This document shows positions 25,069 through 33,889 of a stretch of 44,021 nucleotides of DNA, piece after piece. The stretch spans positions 1 through 44,021 of the forward strand of contig JABDDX010000014.1 of NCBI GenBank assembly GCA_013287375.1, in the 5' to 3' direction. Position numbers and translations under genes: made by a program. Under the pieces are notes generated by a model. That model had not been told where the DNA came from. It worked only from the letters and a program-made list of their open reading frames with translations, and did no database searches. The first letter of the stretch is position 1. Every line of letters begins with the position of its first letter. The stretch comes from Bacteroidota bacterium. GTDB taxonomy: Bacteria > Bacteroidota > Bacteroidia > Sphingobacteriales > Sphingobacteriaceae.

Positions 25069-25086
25069 GTTAACAATTTAATAATA
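25069..25086 (+). promoter_or_regulatory. Second copy of the 18-base motif GTTAACAATTTAATAATA
   Basis: Identical to 2336-2353 and again on the coding strand, 65 bases before the downstream ATG. Possible shared operator or upstream promoter element; chance in AT-rich DNA is not excluded. Confidence 0.25.
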
Positions 25087-25150
25087 CAAAATATATCGTA
25101 TTTGGCATGTTTCATGTACGAATACTAGTAATTATTAAAATTCAAATGCC

Positions 25151-25636
25151 ATGAAAAATCAAATCGTAAAAACAATTGTTTTTGTATTAGTAATGGGGTT
25201 TATGTCTTATAGTTCAATGGCCCAAAATAAAAACAAGGAGCCAATGGCTGTATCTAATGCGTTTTCGGCCAGATACCCGGCTGCAAAATTAAAGAACTGG
25301 AAAATGAGAAATGATACCTGTATTGCTATGTTCAATATGGACAAGAGGCACTATAGGGCATTCTACTCGACAGATGGAAACTGGATTAAAACGGAAAGAA
25401 ATGTTAAACACTTATCTACCCTGCCATTGCCAACTCAGGTATATTTAAAACATAGTAAATACGCAAGTTGGCACATTGATAACCTTGCGAAGGTTCAAAC
25501 ACCAATGCACAACATTTATATGGTTCAGCTTGATAACCACAGCGGGAACACTTCTTACGAAAATATAGGTTCTGATGAAACTGAAAATCTATATTTTAAT
25601 AGTAAAGGCGATTTAGTAGCAGCGAATAGGCAGTAA
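25151..25636 (+). CDS. Exported PepSY-like (BLIP-like) small protein
   Basis: A 161-residue protein with a signal peptide (MKNQIVKTIVFVLVMGFMSYSSMAQ). The mature part starts VSNAFSARYPAAKLKNWKM and continues with KRHYRAFYSTDGNWIKTERNV, the pattern of Bacteroidota PepSY-like/DUF2874 proteins: F..RYP.A....W followed by strands containing A.F...G.W..T. A second similar unit follows (VYLKHSKYASWHIDNL...). These are periplasmic proteins of unknown role, often near two-component genes. A strong terminator follows, so it is a single-gene transcript. Confidence 0.7.
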   Translation: MKNQIVKTIVFVLVMGFMSYSSMAQNKNKEPMAVSNAFSARYPAAKLKNWKMRNDTCIAMFNMDKRHYRAFYSTDGNWIKTERNVKHLSTLPLPTQVYLKHSKYASWHIDNLAKVQTPMHNIYMVQLDNHSGNTSYENIGSDETENLYFNSKGDLVAANRQ

Positions 25637-25660
25637 ACGCGTAAAAGTATTTAAATTACA

Positions 25661-25693
25661 AAAAAACACTCCTTAGCTAAGGAGTGTTTTTTT
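25661..25693 (+). terminator. Strong bidirectional-looking intrinsic terminator
   Basis: Arms AAAAAACACTCCTTAG and CTAAGGAGTGTTTTTT are perfect complements with essentially no spacer, with a T-run on the + strand and an A-run before it. It ends the PepSY-like transcript; the loop probably opens by two base pairs in practice. Confidence 0.9.
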
Positions 25694-25776
25694 GTTTAAT
25701 TATACTTAATTAAAATTTCAGCTGTTATTATTATGTATACCCTAAACAGTAATTATAAAACTCCCGTTTAATAAGT

Positions 25777-27012
25777 ATGATAAAAAAGGTACTCGTATTT
25801 TTTTTCTGTATGATGCCTGGCCTTTTGTTTGCACAAAATATCTATCGCAGTATAGATACCTCCCGGTTTACTAATGATACCGTGCCCCAACGTGATGTGA
25901 TTGATATTTTTCGTTCCGTTTTTACAATCAAAAGCCGTCCGCCCCTAGGCGAAGAAAAAAAACGTTTCTATTTTTCGTTTTTACCTGTAGGTAGTTCTGT
26001 TGTACAGGGGCCCGGTAAGGCGTTTATTACATCAACCACCGGCGCTTTTTATTTAGGCGATAAAGATAATACCAATATATCAACCATAAGTTTTACCCCA
26101 TACTTTAATTTTAAAGGCCGGTATGGTATGCCTATTCATTCCAACATCTGGCTAAAAAATGATAGCTGGAACATACAAGGTGATACGCGGTTTTTGGTAT
26201 ATCCGGTTACTACCTGGGGGCTAACAGGCAATAAACCCGAAAGCGATGGTTTTTTATTAAATTATAAGTATGTGCGGTTTTATCAAAGTGTGCTTAAGCG
26301 TATTGATGATGATTTTTATGCAGGTATAGGGTACGATCTGGATTATTATATCGATTTGGATATTACACCTGCTAACCCTAACGCTTTCAGAAATTATACG
26401 GGCTATCAATATGGAACAATAGCCGATCGGAACTCCTTTTCTTCGGGCCCAACCCTTAACCTGTTATATGATACCCGTAAGGATAATAACCTGTTTAACC
26501 CGCTGCCTGGTTTTTATGCCAACTTAATATATCGTTACAGTTCGGTGCCATTGGGTAGCGATAATAGCTGGCAATCCCTGTATATCGATTTGCGTAAGTA
26601 TATATCAATTACCAATAGCGGTCCTAAAAATATATTGGCGTTTTGGTCCTATTACTGGACTTCACTTACACCCGGTACGCCTTATCTCGATCTGCCTAGT
26701 ATCGGTATGGATCCATATCAACGTTCAGGCCGGGGCATTGAGCAGAGCCGCTATCGTGGGCAGCGCCTTTTTTACTTTGAGGCCGAATACCGCCGAGATA
26801 TTACCGCTAATGGACTACTGGGCTTTGTTGCTTTTACCAATATAAACTCAACCAGCGAAATAAATACAAACCGTTTTGTATACTGGCATCCGGCCGGTGG
26901 AGCAGGCCTCAGAATTAAGTTTAACAAAAAGTCAAATACAAACATTGCTTTGGATTATGGCTTCAGTAAAAACTATGGAGCGGTACTTATAAACCTTGGC
27001 GAGGCTTTTTAA
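25777..27012 (+). CDS. BamA/TamA-type outer-membrane beta-barrel (surface antigen fold), no POTRA
   Basis: The 411-residue protein has a signal peptide (MIKKVLVFFFCMMPGLLFAQ) and then a barrel without any POTRA domains. Many alternating aromatic strands are visible, and RYRGQRLFYFEAEYRRD at about 325-341 is the loop-6 (V/I)RG(F/Y) motif of the Omp85/BamA superfamily. GPTLNLLYDTRKDNNLFNPLPGFYA is the other conserved block (YDTRDxxxNPxxG). The protein ends in Phe, as BamA-dependent barrels do. Such short Omp85-like barrels are sometimes joined to patatin domains; this one is alone. Probably an outer-membrane pore or secretion/insertion helper of unknown substrate. Confidence 0.82.
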   Translation: MIKKVLVFFFCMMPGLLFAQNIYRSIDTSRFTNDTVPQRDVIDIFRSVFTIKSRPPLGEEKKRFYFSFLPVGSSVVQGPGKAFITSTTGAFYLGDKDNTNISTISFTPYFNFKGRYGMPIHSNIWLKNDSWNIQGDTRFLVYPVTTWGLTGNKPESDGFLLNYKYVRFYQSVLKRIDDDFYAGIGYDLDYYIDLDITPANPNAFRNYTGYQYGTIADRNSFSSGPTLNLLYDTRKDNNLFNPLPGFYANLIYRYSSVPLGSDNSWQSLYIDLRKYISITNSGPKNILAFWSYYWTSLTPGTPYLDLPSIGMDPYQRSGRGIEQSRYRGQRLFYFEAEYRRDITANGLLGFVAFTNINSTSEINTNRFVYWHPAGGAGLRIKFNKKSNTNIALDYGFSKNYGAVLINLGEAF

Positions 27013-27106
27013 ATGTTTACTCATAAATGATTCCTGTAGTTAACTTACTGGTTATTAAGTTATTGTAATGATAATGTTACGTATTTAATAATGTGCTTTA
27101 AAATGC

Positions 27107-27114
27107 TATATTTG
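27107..27114 (+). promoter_or_regulatory. -7 box (TATATTTG) upstream of the first receiver gene
   Basis: TATATTTG fits TAnnTTTG and lies about 95 bases before the ATG at 27209, leaving a moderately long AT-rich leader. Support is weaker than for the boxes that abut start codons. Confidence 0.3.
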
Positions 27115-27208
27115 TTTTGGCAAATAGATCAGTTTAATACTATTTATTTATAGGATAATATAATTCTTAATAAGAAACTTTATCACTGTTTGTCATCACT
27201 TAATATCT

Positions 27209-27571
27209 ATGTTAAAACGTATTTTAGTATTGGATGATAATCAGGATATTCTTGATATCGTGCAGGAAACCCTGGCTTATGAGCAATTTGATGTTAAAAG
27301 CCTCACACGCGGCATAGATGTTTTGCCAATGGTTCAGGAATTCTTACCTGATTTGGTAATTTTAGATTATCGTGTAGCAGGAGCGAACGGCGGCGAGATA
27401 TGCCGGCAAATAAAAGCACACCCTAAATTTAATGCAATCCCGGTAATTATTTTTTCAGCCTATATCAATAGGGATAGCGAGCTTTTGGCCTATGGTTGCG
27501 ATGCCATAATCAACAAACCATTCGATTTAACAGAATTGATTGAAAAGGTAAATAATTTAGTATCCAAATAA
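27209..27571 (+). CDS. Stand-alone response regulator receiver (CheY-like), copy 1
   Basis: A 120-residue single receiver domain. Acidic pocket D9-D10, phospho-acceptor D53 (LVILDYR), S83 (IIFSAY) and K103 (INKPFD) are all present, so it should be phosphorylatable. There is no output domain, and no histidine kinase gene in the window. It may act as an intermediate in a phosphorelay or bind a partner directly. A similar receiver follows at 28233; both carry DDNQDILD, suggesting a common origin. Confidence 0.92.
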   Translation: MLKRILVLDDNQDILDIVQETLAYEQFDVKSLTRGIDVLPMVQEFLPDLVILDYRVAGANGGEICRQIKAHPKFNAIPVIIFSAYINRDSELLAYGCDAIINKPFDLTELIEKVNNLVSK

Positions 27572-27867
27572 AATATTTATAATTTGCTTGTTATAAGCAT
27601 CCTAAACCATGTTATTGCAAGGACCGAGGACAACCGACCGAAAGGAGCTCATTAATGCCGGTAAAACAAAAACATAGTTAATAATTACATACTATATAGG
27701 GCGTACTTGCTTATAGACGATAGCTTATTTCCTTATAACCATTATGTACTTGTTATTTAAAAAAGCTGCTTAAAAACTAAACAATTCCGCATTTGATTAA
27801 TCATTAATTAATTTTTTTTAACAAGTCAAATAAAATTACGTAATTCGTTTTTTATACGTTACAAAGA

Positions 27868-28053
27868 GTGAATAAATACCTAACCTCTTACAAAGATTAT
27901 ATTTGCCCCAAATGCGGGTCGCATTTTCATTATCAGATGCATCGTGGTTCTTTTGCAAAAATGATATCCGTGTTTAAACCTGTTCGACGTTTTTTTTGCG
28001 CCAAATGCAAGAAAGCCTATAATATCGTATTGGATAAAACTTCATCCGACTGA
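27868..28053 (+). CDS. Small zinc-ribbon protein
   Basis: A 61-residue protein beginning with GTG at 27868, preceded by AAAGA. C13-P-K-C16 and C44-A-K-C47 form two CPxC-type knuckles with 27 residues between, a zinc ribbon. The region between is basic. It lies alone between two receiver genes with about 180-300 bases on each side. No family name is secure; it may bind nucleic acid or a protein partner. The GTG is the first usable start in frame. Confidence 0.65.
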   Translation: MNKYLTSYKDYICPKCGSHFHYQMHRGSFAKMISVFKPVRRFFCAKCKKAYNIVLDKTSSD

Positions 28054-28232
28054 TAAAAAAACAGAATAACTGCCCTGGTTAAGCTCCACCCATTCATAAT
28101 TCACACTTTAAATTATATATTAAAAGTTAATTTTTAACATATAATACATTCAATTATAGGTTCAAAACCCTCATCCTGTCTAAAAATAAAGCATTTATAT
28201 GATTTTGGTACAGGAATTGTACATATAATAAT

Positions 28233-28640
28233 ATGGAAGCAGCAGGAAATAATTTCGGCGATAACGTAATTGACATGAAAAGGATTTTAGCGGTGGATGA
28301 CAATCAGGACATTCTAGACGTATTACGTTATATTTTAGAAGATTCAGGTTATGAAGTAGATACACTCAGCGATGGACATGACCTATTCAGCCAAATAGCA
28401 AAGAGCCATCCCGACTTAATATTACTTGATATTATGCTTGGCGATATGGATGGCCGGGTATTGTGCAAAAATGTTAAACAAACCGCCGCAACACACAATA
28501 TTCCTGTTATTCTAGTTTCTGCAAGTCATAATATTGCCGATAGCATGAAACAAAATGGCGCCCCGGATGACTTCATTGCAAAACCATTTGATATACATGT
28601 ATTGCTTAATTCTATTGAGCGACAGTTAACTGCAGCATAA
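28233..28640 (+). CDS. Stand-alone response regulator receiver (CheY-like), copy 2
   Basis: A single receiver domain of 135 residues from ATG 28233, or 121 from ATG 28275 (MKRILAVDDNQDILDVLRY). The shorter form has the same layout as copy 1. Numbered from the second ATG, D8-D9, D52 (LILLDIM), S82 (ILVSAS) and K103 (IAKPFD) are present. No output domain. It shares the DDNQDILD block with copy 1 but differs strongly elsewhere. The role as a phosphorelay element is inferred. Confidence 0.9.
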   Translation: MEAAGNNFGDNVIDMKRILAVDDNQDILDVLRYILEDSGYEVDTLSDGHDLFSQIAKSHPDLILLDIMLGDMDGRVLCKNVKQTAATHNIPVILVSASHNIADSMKQNGAPDDFIAKPFDIHVLLNSIERQLTAA

Positions 28641-28867
28641 AATAAATTGCCTGTTGTACGCTAACAATATTTTTCGTATATTTAAATGTTGCCCCAATTT
28701 TATGATTCCTGTAAACTCATATATGGAATCTTGAAAAAATACTTTTCCACATCAATACCAACCTGTAATTTAGCATCGTTAAAACGTTGTTTATCCACAT
28801 TTGTGAATTACTAATGTGGATTACATTTTTACGATAACGCTATTTTAGCAACTTGTATACGCGCCTT

Positions 28868-31800
28868 ATGTTAAAACTCAAATACCTCACTTTTGTATTG
28901 CCCGTACTATTTGTTTTGTCGTCAAATGCCCAGCAATCACCAGCTTATTGGGTAAACAAAACTTACCGCACAGCTACCGATCTGCTAAATGACGGTAAAT
29001 ATGCATCGGCCGCCGAGCAATTCCGGCAGGTGGAGAACGCTACATATAAAACAACTACCCAAAAGCAGTTCGAATCAGAAATATCGTTATTAAAAGAAAA
29101 CGCCCAATATTACGAGGCTTTCTGTGCCCTGCAATTAGGTAATGACGATGCCGAAAGTATGTTCCTGCGTTTTATAAAGGAGTATCCTGAAAATCCTTTA
29201 GCTAAGTTGGCTTATTTCCAGATAGGTAAATCATATTTTAAACAACAAAAATATGAAGATGCCTTACGCTGGTTTGATAAAGTACAAGCCGGAGAGTTAA
29301 GCGGCAGCGAAAACACCGAGTACAAATTTTTAAAAGGCTACGCGTATTTCTCCATAAACGATTACAAAAATGCGCAGGAGCTTTTTGCTGAGGTGAAAAA
29401 CCGCCATTCAAAATACACTGAAGATGCTACTTATTATTTCGCTTATATTTCTTATTTAAATAAAGACTACCATTTGGCATTGGTAAACTTTGAAAAATTA
29501 AAGAATTCTAAAAAATATGAGGACAGCTATCCATACTACATCACAGCCGTTTACTTTTTAGATAAGCGTTATGATGATGTACTTGCCTATGCTATCCCAA
29601 TCCTGAATACTACGCACCAACAGCACGAAACCGAAATGCTGCGCATCGTAGGTTCTTCCTATTTTGCTAAGGCCGATTATGATAAAGCGGTTAATTATTT
29701 CAGCCGTTTCCAGGATGAAGATCAGGGTAAAACCCAAAGCACACAGGATAGCTACGAAATTGGTTATACTTATTACAAGGTCGGCAACAATGCTAAAGCA
29801 GCTGTCGAACTGGAAAAACTGGTTGATCACGATGATATCTACAGCCAAAGCGGTGATTATACCCTGGGCGATGTTTTCCTGAAAATGGGTAATAAGCAGA
29901 GCGCCCGTAATGCCTTCCTTGGTGCATCAAAACTAAATTTTGATTATAAGTTACAGGAAGACGCGCTTTATCAATACTCCAAACTATCTTACGAGCTTGA
30001 TTTTAACTTAGAGGCGCTGAACGCTACCCGCAAATACTTAAAAAATTACCCACGTGCAACCCGTACCGAAGAAGTTAAAATATTATTAGGCGAAGAGCTA
30101 CTTAACTCCCACAACTACGCCGAAGCAGTTGATATTTTGGAGCCGATACAAAACAAATCAGAAAGCGCGCGTATAGCTTATCAAAAGGTTACTTACTACC
30201 GCGGCTTACAGTTTTATAACGAACGGGCGTTTGAAAACGCGATAGGCATATTCCTGCGTTCACTAAAATTTCCTGAAGATTCAAAAATCGCAGCTTTAAC
30301 CACCTATTGGATGGCTGAGGCAATGTACGAAGTGCGTAAATATGATGAGTCGGTTGAAACTTTCCAGCAGTTTTTAGATATGCCGGAGTCAAGGGAAACC
30401 GACGTTCATAACTACGCCAACTATGCTTTAGCTTATGCGGCATTTGGCGGCGAGAAGTATAGAACGGCAGCTACCTACTTCCAGAAGTTTTTAGCAGGTG
30501 ACGAAAAAGATACCGCCACTACTAATGACGCGATAGCACGCCTGGCCGACAGCTATTTTGTGCTGAAAAGCTATAATGATGCCTTAACATATTATGATAA
30601 GATAATAGCTAAGCACAATTCAAGCGAAGATTATGCCTTATTTCAACGCGGTATAATACAAGGCTTGCAAGGATCGCAGGATAACAAGATAACCACCCTT
30701 ACCGAAGTGCTTAACCGCTTCCCTAATTCTGATTATGCTGACGATGCATCTTTTGAAATAGCCTATGCTTATTTCCTTAAAAATGATGGTCCGACTGCTA
30801 AAACTGATCTGGAAGCTATGATCGCTAAGTACCCGCATAGCAGCTATGTGCCACGGGCATTAGCTACAATTGGGTTAATAGATTATAACGCTGGTAATGA
30901 TGACCTGGCTGTTGAATCATTCAAAAAAGTAATCGCGGATTATTCTTCGACCGACGAGGCAAAGCAATCCCTGAAACAGATTCAGAAAATATATACCGAT
31001 AAAGGCGATGCGCAAACCTTTATAACCTATGCGGCCACCACACCAATAGGTAACTACACCAGCGCTGAGCAGGAAGACATTATGTTCACCGCCGCGAATA
31101 ACTTGTATCTGCGTGGCGATTGGAATGGTACCGTGAATGCGGTAAATGCTTATTTTGATAAGTTCCCAACCAAACCTATCTACAATAAACAAGCACGGTT
31201 CATCAGGGCCGAAAGCTTGGTTGCCCTGGGCAAACCTGCTGATGCCGTAAATGATTACAACGTAATATTAAACGATTGGACAAGCACTTATACCGAGAAA
31301 TCACTCATCAGCATGGCGAAACTATACATCGCGCAGCAAAAATATAATGATGCGGTTGTATTCTTGAAAAAGCTGGAGATTAACTCCGAATATAAAGAGG
31401 ATTATACCTTCGCTATAAATAACCTGTTATTGTGCTACGCGCAAATGGGTATGGCTGATGAAGCGCTTAACTATGTGAAACAGGTACGTGCAAATGATAA
31501 ATCATCACAGGAAGATAAATTCAAAACAGGCTTATACGCTGGTCAGGCTTATTTAGCTAAAGGTGATACTACCCGTGCTATTAACGAATTTGATTATACC
31601 ATAAGCAATACCAAAACGGTTGCTGCTGCCGAGGCAAAATATAACGTAGCCTATATTGATTACCTGAAACATCGATATAAAACATCACAAAAAACATGTT
31701 TCGATCTGGCTAAGGATTTCCCTAACTATGATTACTGGATAGCTAAAACCTATATTTTATTGGCTGATGATTATGTTGGGTTAAAAGATAACTTCCAGGC

Positions 31801-31984
31801 AAAAGCTACGCTGCAAAGTATAATTGATAACTACAAAGGCAACGACGATATATTACCAACCGCTAAACAAAAGCTGGCTACGCTAAGTGGTAAAACTTAT
31901 GAGCCGCCAGTAGCAGCGCCAGATACTACACAAAGCGTTAAACCGGATACTACAACTACTAAACCTGCAGGCAATGGTAATTAA
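28868..31984 (+). CDS. Large exported tetratricopeptide-repeat protein (1038 aa)
   Basis: A signal peptide (MLKLKYLTFVLPVLFVLSSNAQ) is followed by some 25 helix pairs. TPR consensus units are easy to see, for example LAKLAYFQIGKSYFKQQKYE and YKFLKGYAYFSINDYKNAQE. The C-terminus is a disordered Pro/Thr-rich tail (TTQSVKPDTTTTKPAGNGN). It is probably periplasmic and acts as a protein-binding scaffold. I use the ATG at 28868; the TTG at 28853 would lengthen the signal oddly. It is the first gene of a tight same-strand run (TPR, barrel, HU/SPOR, ExbB, ExbD, TonB). In Tol-Pal the TPR protein CpoB holds a comparable place, though it is much smaller. Confidence 0.88.
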   Translation: MLKLKYLTFVLPVLFVLSSNAQQSPAYWVNKTYRTATDLLNDGKYASAAEQFRQVENATYKTTTQKQFESEISLLKENAQYYEAFCALQLGNDDAESMFLRFIKEYPENPLAKLAYFQIGKSYFKQQKYEDALRWFDKVQAGELSGSENTEYKFLKGYAYFSINDYKNAQELFAEVKNRHSKYTEDATYYFAYISYLNKDYHLALVNFEKLKNSKKYEDSYPYYITAVYFLDKRYDDVLAYAIPILNTTHQQHETEMLRIVGSSYFAKADYDKAVNYFSRFQDEDQGKTQSTQDSYEIGYTYYKVGNNAKAAVELEKLVDHDDIYSQSGDYTLGDVFLKMGNKQSARNAFLGASKLNFDYKLQEDALYQYSKLSYELDFNLEALNATRKYLKNYPRATRTEEVKILLGEELLNSHNYAEAVDILEPIQNKSESARIAYQKVTYYRGLQFYNERAFENAIGIFLRSLKFPEDSKIAALTTYWMAEAMYEVRKYDESVETFQQFLDMPESRETDVHNYANYALAYAAFGGEKYRTAATYFQKFLAGDEKDTATTNDAIARLADSYFVLKSYNDALTYYDKIIAKHNSSEDYALFQRGIIQGLQGSQDNKITTLTEVLNRFPNSDYADDASFEIAYAYFLKNDGPTAKTDLEAMIAKYPHSSYVPRALATIGLIDYNAGNDDLAVESFKKVIADYSSTDEAKQSLKQIQKIYTDKGDAQTFITYAATTPIGNYTSAEQEDIMFTAANNLYLRGDWNGTVNAVNAYFDKFPTKPIYNKQARFIRAESLVALGKPADAVNDYNVILNDWTSTYTEKSLISMAKLYIAQQKYNDAVVFLKKLEINSEYKEDYTFAINNLLLCYAQMGMADEALNYVKQVRANDKSSQEDKFKTGLYAGQAYLAKGDTTRAINEFDYTISNTKTVAAAEAKYNVAYIDYLKHRYKTSQKTCFDLAKDFPNYDYWIAKTYILLADDYVGLKDNFQAKATLQSIIDNYKGNDDILPTAKQKLATLSGKTYEPPVAAPDTTQSVKPDTTTTKPAGNGN

Positions 31985-32015
31985 CAGGATGATGACCACA
32001 AACACGAGACAAGCA

Positions 32016-33851
32016 ATGAAACTACGCTATATATATACGCTGCTTACCTTAATTGCGCTGCTATACTTTGCCCCGGCAAATGCGCAAACCAAGCCCAAGA
32101 CTAAAAAAGCTGCTGCTAAAACTGTTGCTAAAAAGTCTGCAAAAAAAGCGGTGAAAACCGCATCTACCCAGAAATCAGATGCGAAAAAGATTGGCGATGC
32201 CGTAGCTAGAACAAATTCAGCTGCGGATACAGCTAAATCAGGAGGTAACAATCCTAACAAAAACAGCAACAGCCTGTCGGAAGAAATTGTAGTTACTACC
32301 GATTACAAACCGGTTTTGGCCGATGCGGTAAAAATTAGGCGTAACCCTGATTTGGAAGACGCGACACCATATAAAGCGCCTTTAACTTATACGCCGCTGG
32401 ATATTAGATTAGAGCAAAATAGCGACATCCGCCAGTTAGATGCCATGAAAATGCCTGCCCAACAGGATTCCATTCCAACAAACAACTTTATACAGGTTGG
32501 TTTGGGTAACTTAAAAACCACCTATGGCGAAGGTTATTTCAGTACTGGCCCTGATCAGGGTTTACAAGCTGGTGGTTATATTAAACACCTTTCCGAGCAG
32601 GGCAGCCTTAATAAACAAAATGAAAGCACAAACGAGGTTGGCATATTTGGTAAAAGCGTAGGCGCAACCAACTCGCTTAATGGCCGTATCGACTATAAAT
32701 ACAACAGCAATTATTTTTATGGCTACGATCAGGCAGACCCATCAACCGAAGTTAACCCGGGTAAACAACATTTCAGCATACTAAGTGCCGAAGGCGACCT
32801 GGCAAAAAACTATGCCGATGTACCTAATGATTTTACTTATGCCTTAAAACTTAAAGGTTACACTTATAGCGATGCTTACGATGCCCGCGAAAGCAATGTG
32901 GTTTTATCAGGCTTTTTAAACGAAACCGTTAAACAGTTTTATGCAGGTGTAGCCGGTTCATTAGATCTCACTACCCAAAAAGATAGCCTGTATAATTACA
33001 ACAATAGCTTATTGCGCATAAACCCGTACATCAAATTCCAGGGTGATATGTATAAGATAGATGCAGGTGTAAACATTGTGGATCAGTTTGGCTTTAGCAG
33101 CAACTTCTACATATTCCCGGCAGCTAAACTGGAGTTACAGGTTATACCAAAATATGTACGCTTATTTGTTGAAGCCAAAGGCGATGTAAATAAATCTACC
33201 TTATTGGATTTCTCAACTGTTAACCCATTTATCGGTCAAAATATCGACATCAAAAATTCGGTCGACAAATTGGATCTGAGCGCTGGTTTAAAAGGAACAT
33301 TAGCGCCGGGGCTTAGCTTTAAGGCCTTTATTTTCCGCAACAGCGTTAAATACATGCCGCTAATGGTGAGCAATTTTGGTCCGGGTGGTAATAAATTTGC
33401 TGTTATTTATGATAATGGCGACTCGCGTATTAACGGCTTTACCGGCGAGCTGGACTACAAAGCATCCGACGATGTGGACGTATTTGGCCGTGTAGAGTTT
33501 AAAGACTACCAGATGGCACAACAGGCACAAGCCTGGAACTTGCCTAAGTTTAAATTAACCGCAGGTACCGCCATCCATATTAACCGTAAAGTTGATATTA
33601 CAGGTTCGTTATTATTACGCGGAACAACTTATGATCTTCCTTATGCTGATGCTTTAACAGCCAAAAGCGCGGTTACACCAACCACAATTGGCTCTTTTGT
33701 TGATTTAAGTGGTGGTGTTAATTATAAGGCCACCAATAAGATCAGCATTTTTGTGAAAGTAAATAACATCCTTGATCGCACAAATACAACGTGGTTATAT
33801 TACCCTGATTATGGGTTTAATATATTCGGCGGGGTTGGTTTTGCTTTTTAA
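32016..33851 (+). CDS. TonB-dependent-receptor-like beta-barrel without plug, with a Lys/Ala-rich N-terminus
   Basis: 611 residues. After the signal peptide (MKLRYIYTLLTLIALLYFAPANAQ), residues 25-60 are Lys/Ala-rich, much like histone H1 tails. EEIVVTTDYKP at 89-99 resembles a TonB box, but no typical plug domain follows. Residues about 160-611 are amphipathic strands with the TonB-dependent-receptor ending (VKVNNILDRTN..., final Phe). It should sit in the outer membrane. I start at 32016 because a normal signal peptide begins there; an in-frame ATG at 31974 overlaps the TPR gene. Possibly it is a fixed outer-membrane anchor or partner of the local TonB complex and not a nutrient receptor. 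Confidence 0.8.
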   Translation: MKLRYIYTLLTLIALLYFAPANAQTKPKTKKAAAKTVAKKSAKKAVKTASTQKSDAKKIGDAVARTNSAADTAKSGGNNPNKNSNSLSEEIVVTTDYKPVLADAVKIRRNPDLEDATPYKAPLTYTPLDIRLEQNSDIRQLDAMKMPAQQDSIPTNNFIQVGLGNLKTTYGEGYFSTGPDQGLQAGGYIKHLSEQGSLNKQNESTNEVGIFGKSVGATNSLNGRIDYKYNSNYFYGYDQADPSTEVNPGKQHFSILSAEGDLAKNYADVPNDFTYALKLKGYTYSDAYDARESNVVLSGFLNETVKQFYAGVAGSLDLTTQKDSLYNYNNSLLRINPYIKFQGDMYKIDAGVNIVDQFGFSSNFYIFPAAKLELQVIPKYVRLFVEAKGDVNKSTLLDFSTVNPFIGQNIDIKNSVDKLDLSAGLKGTLAPGLSFKAFIFRNSVKYMPLMVSNFGPGGNKFAVIYDNGDSRINGFTGELDYKASDDVDVFGRVEFKDYQMAQQAQAWNLPKFKLTAGTAIHINRKVDITGSLLLRGTTYDLPYADALTAKSAVTPTTIGSFVDLSGGVNYKATNKISIFVKVNNILDRTNTTWLYYPDYGFNIFGGVGFAF

Positions 33852-33889
33852 ACTTTGTAAATTTTATAATTAAGTTTACTTTTAGCAAA

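Noticed and set aside
31974-32015. Start of the barrel gene at 31974, overlapping the TPR gene
   Set aside because: The signal peptide starts at the Met encoded at 32016; the 14 residues before it are polar and would spoil an export signal.
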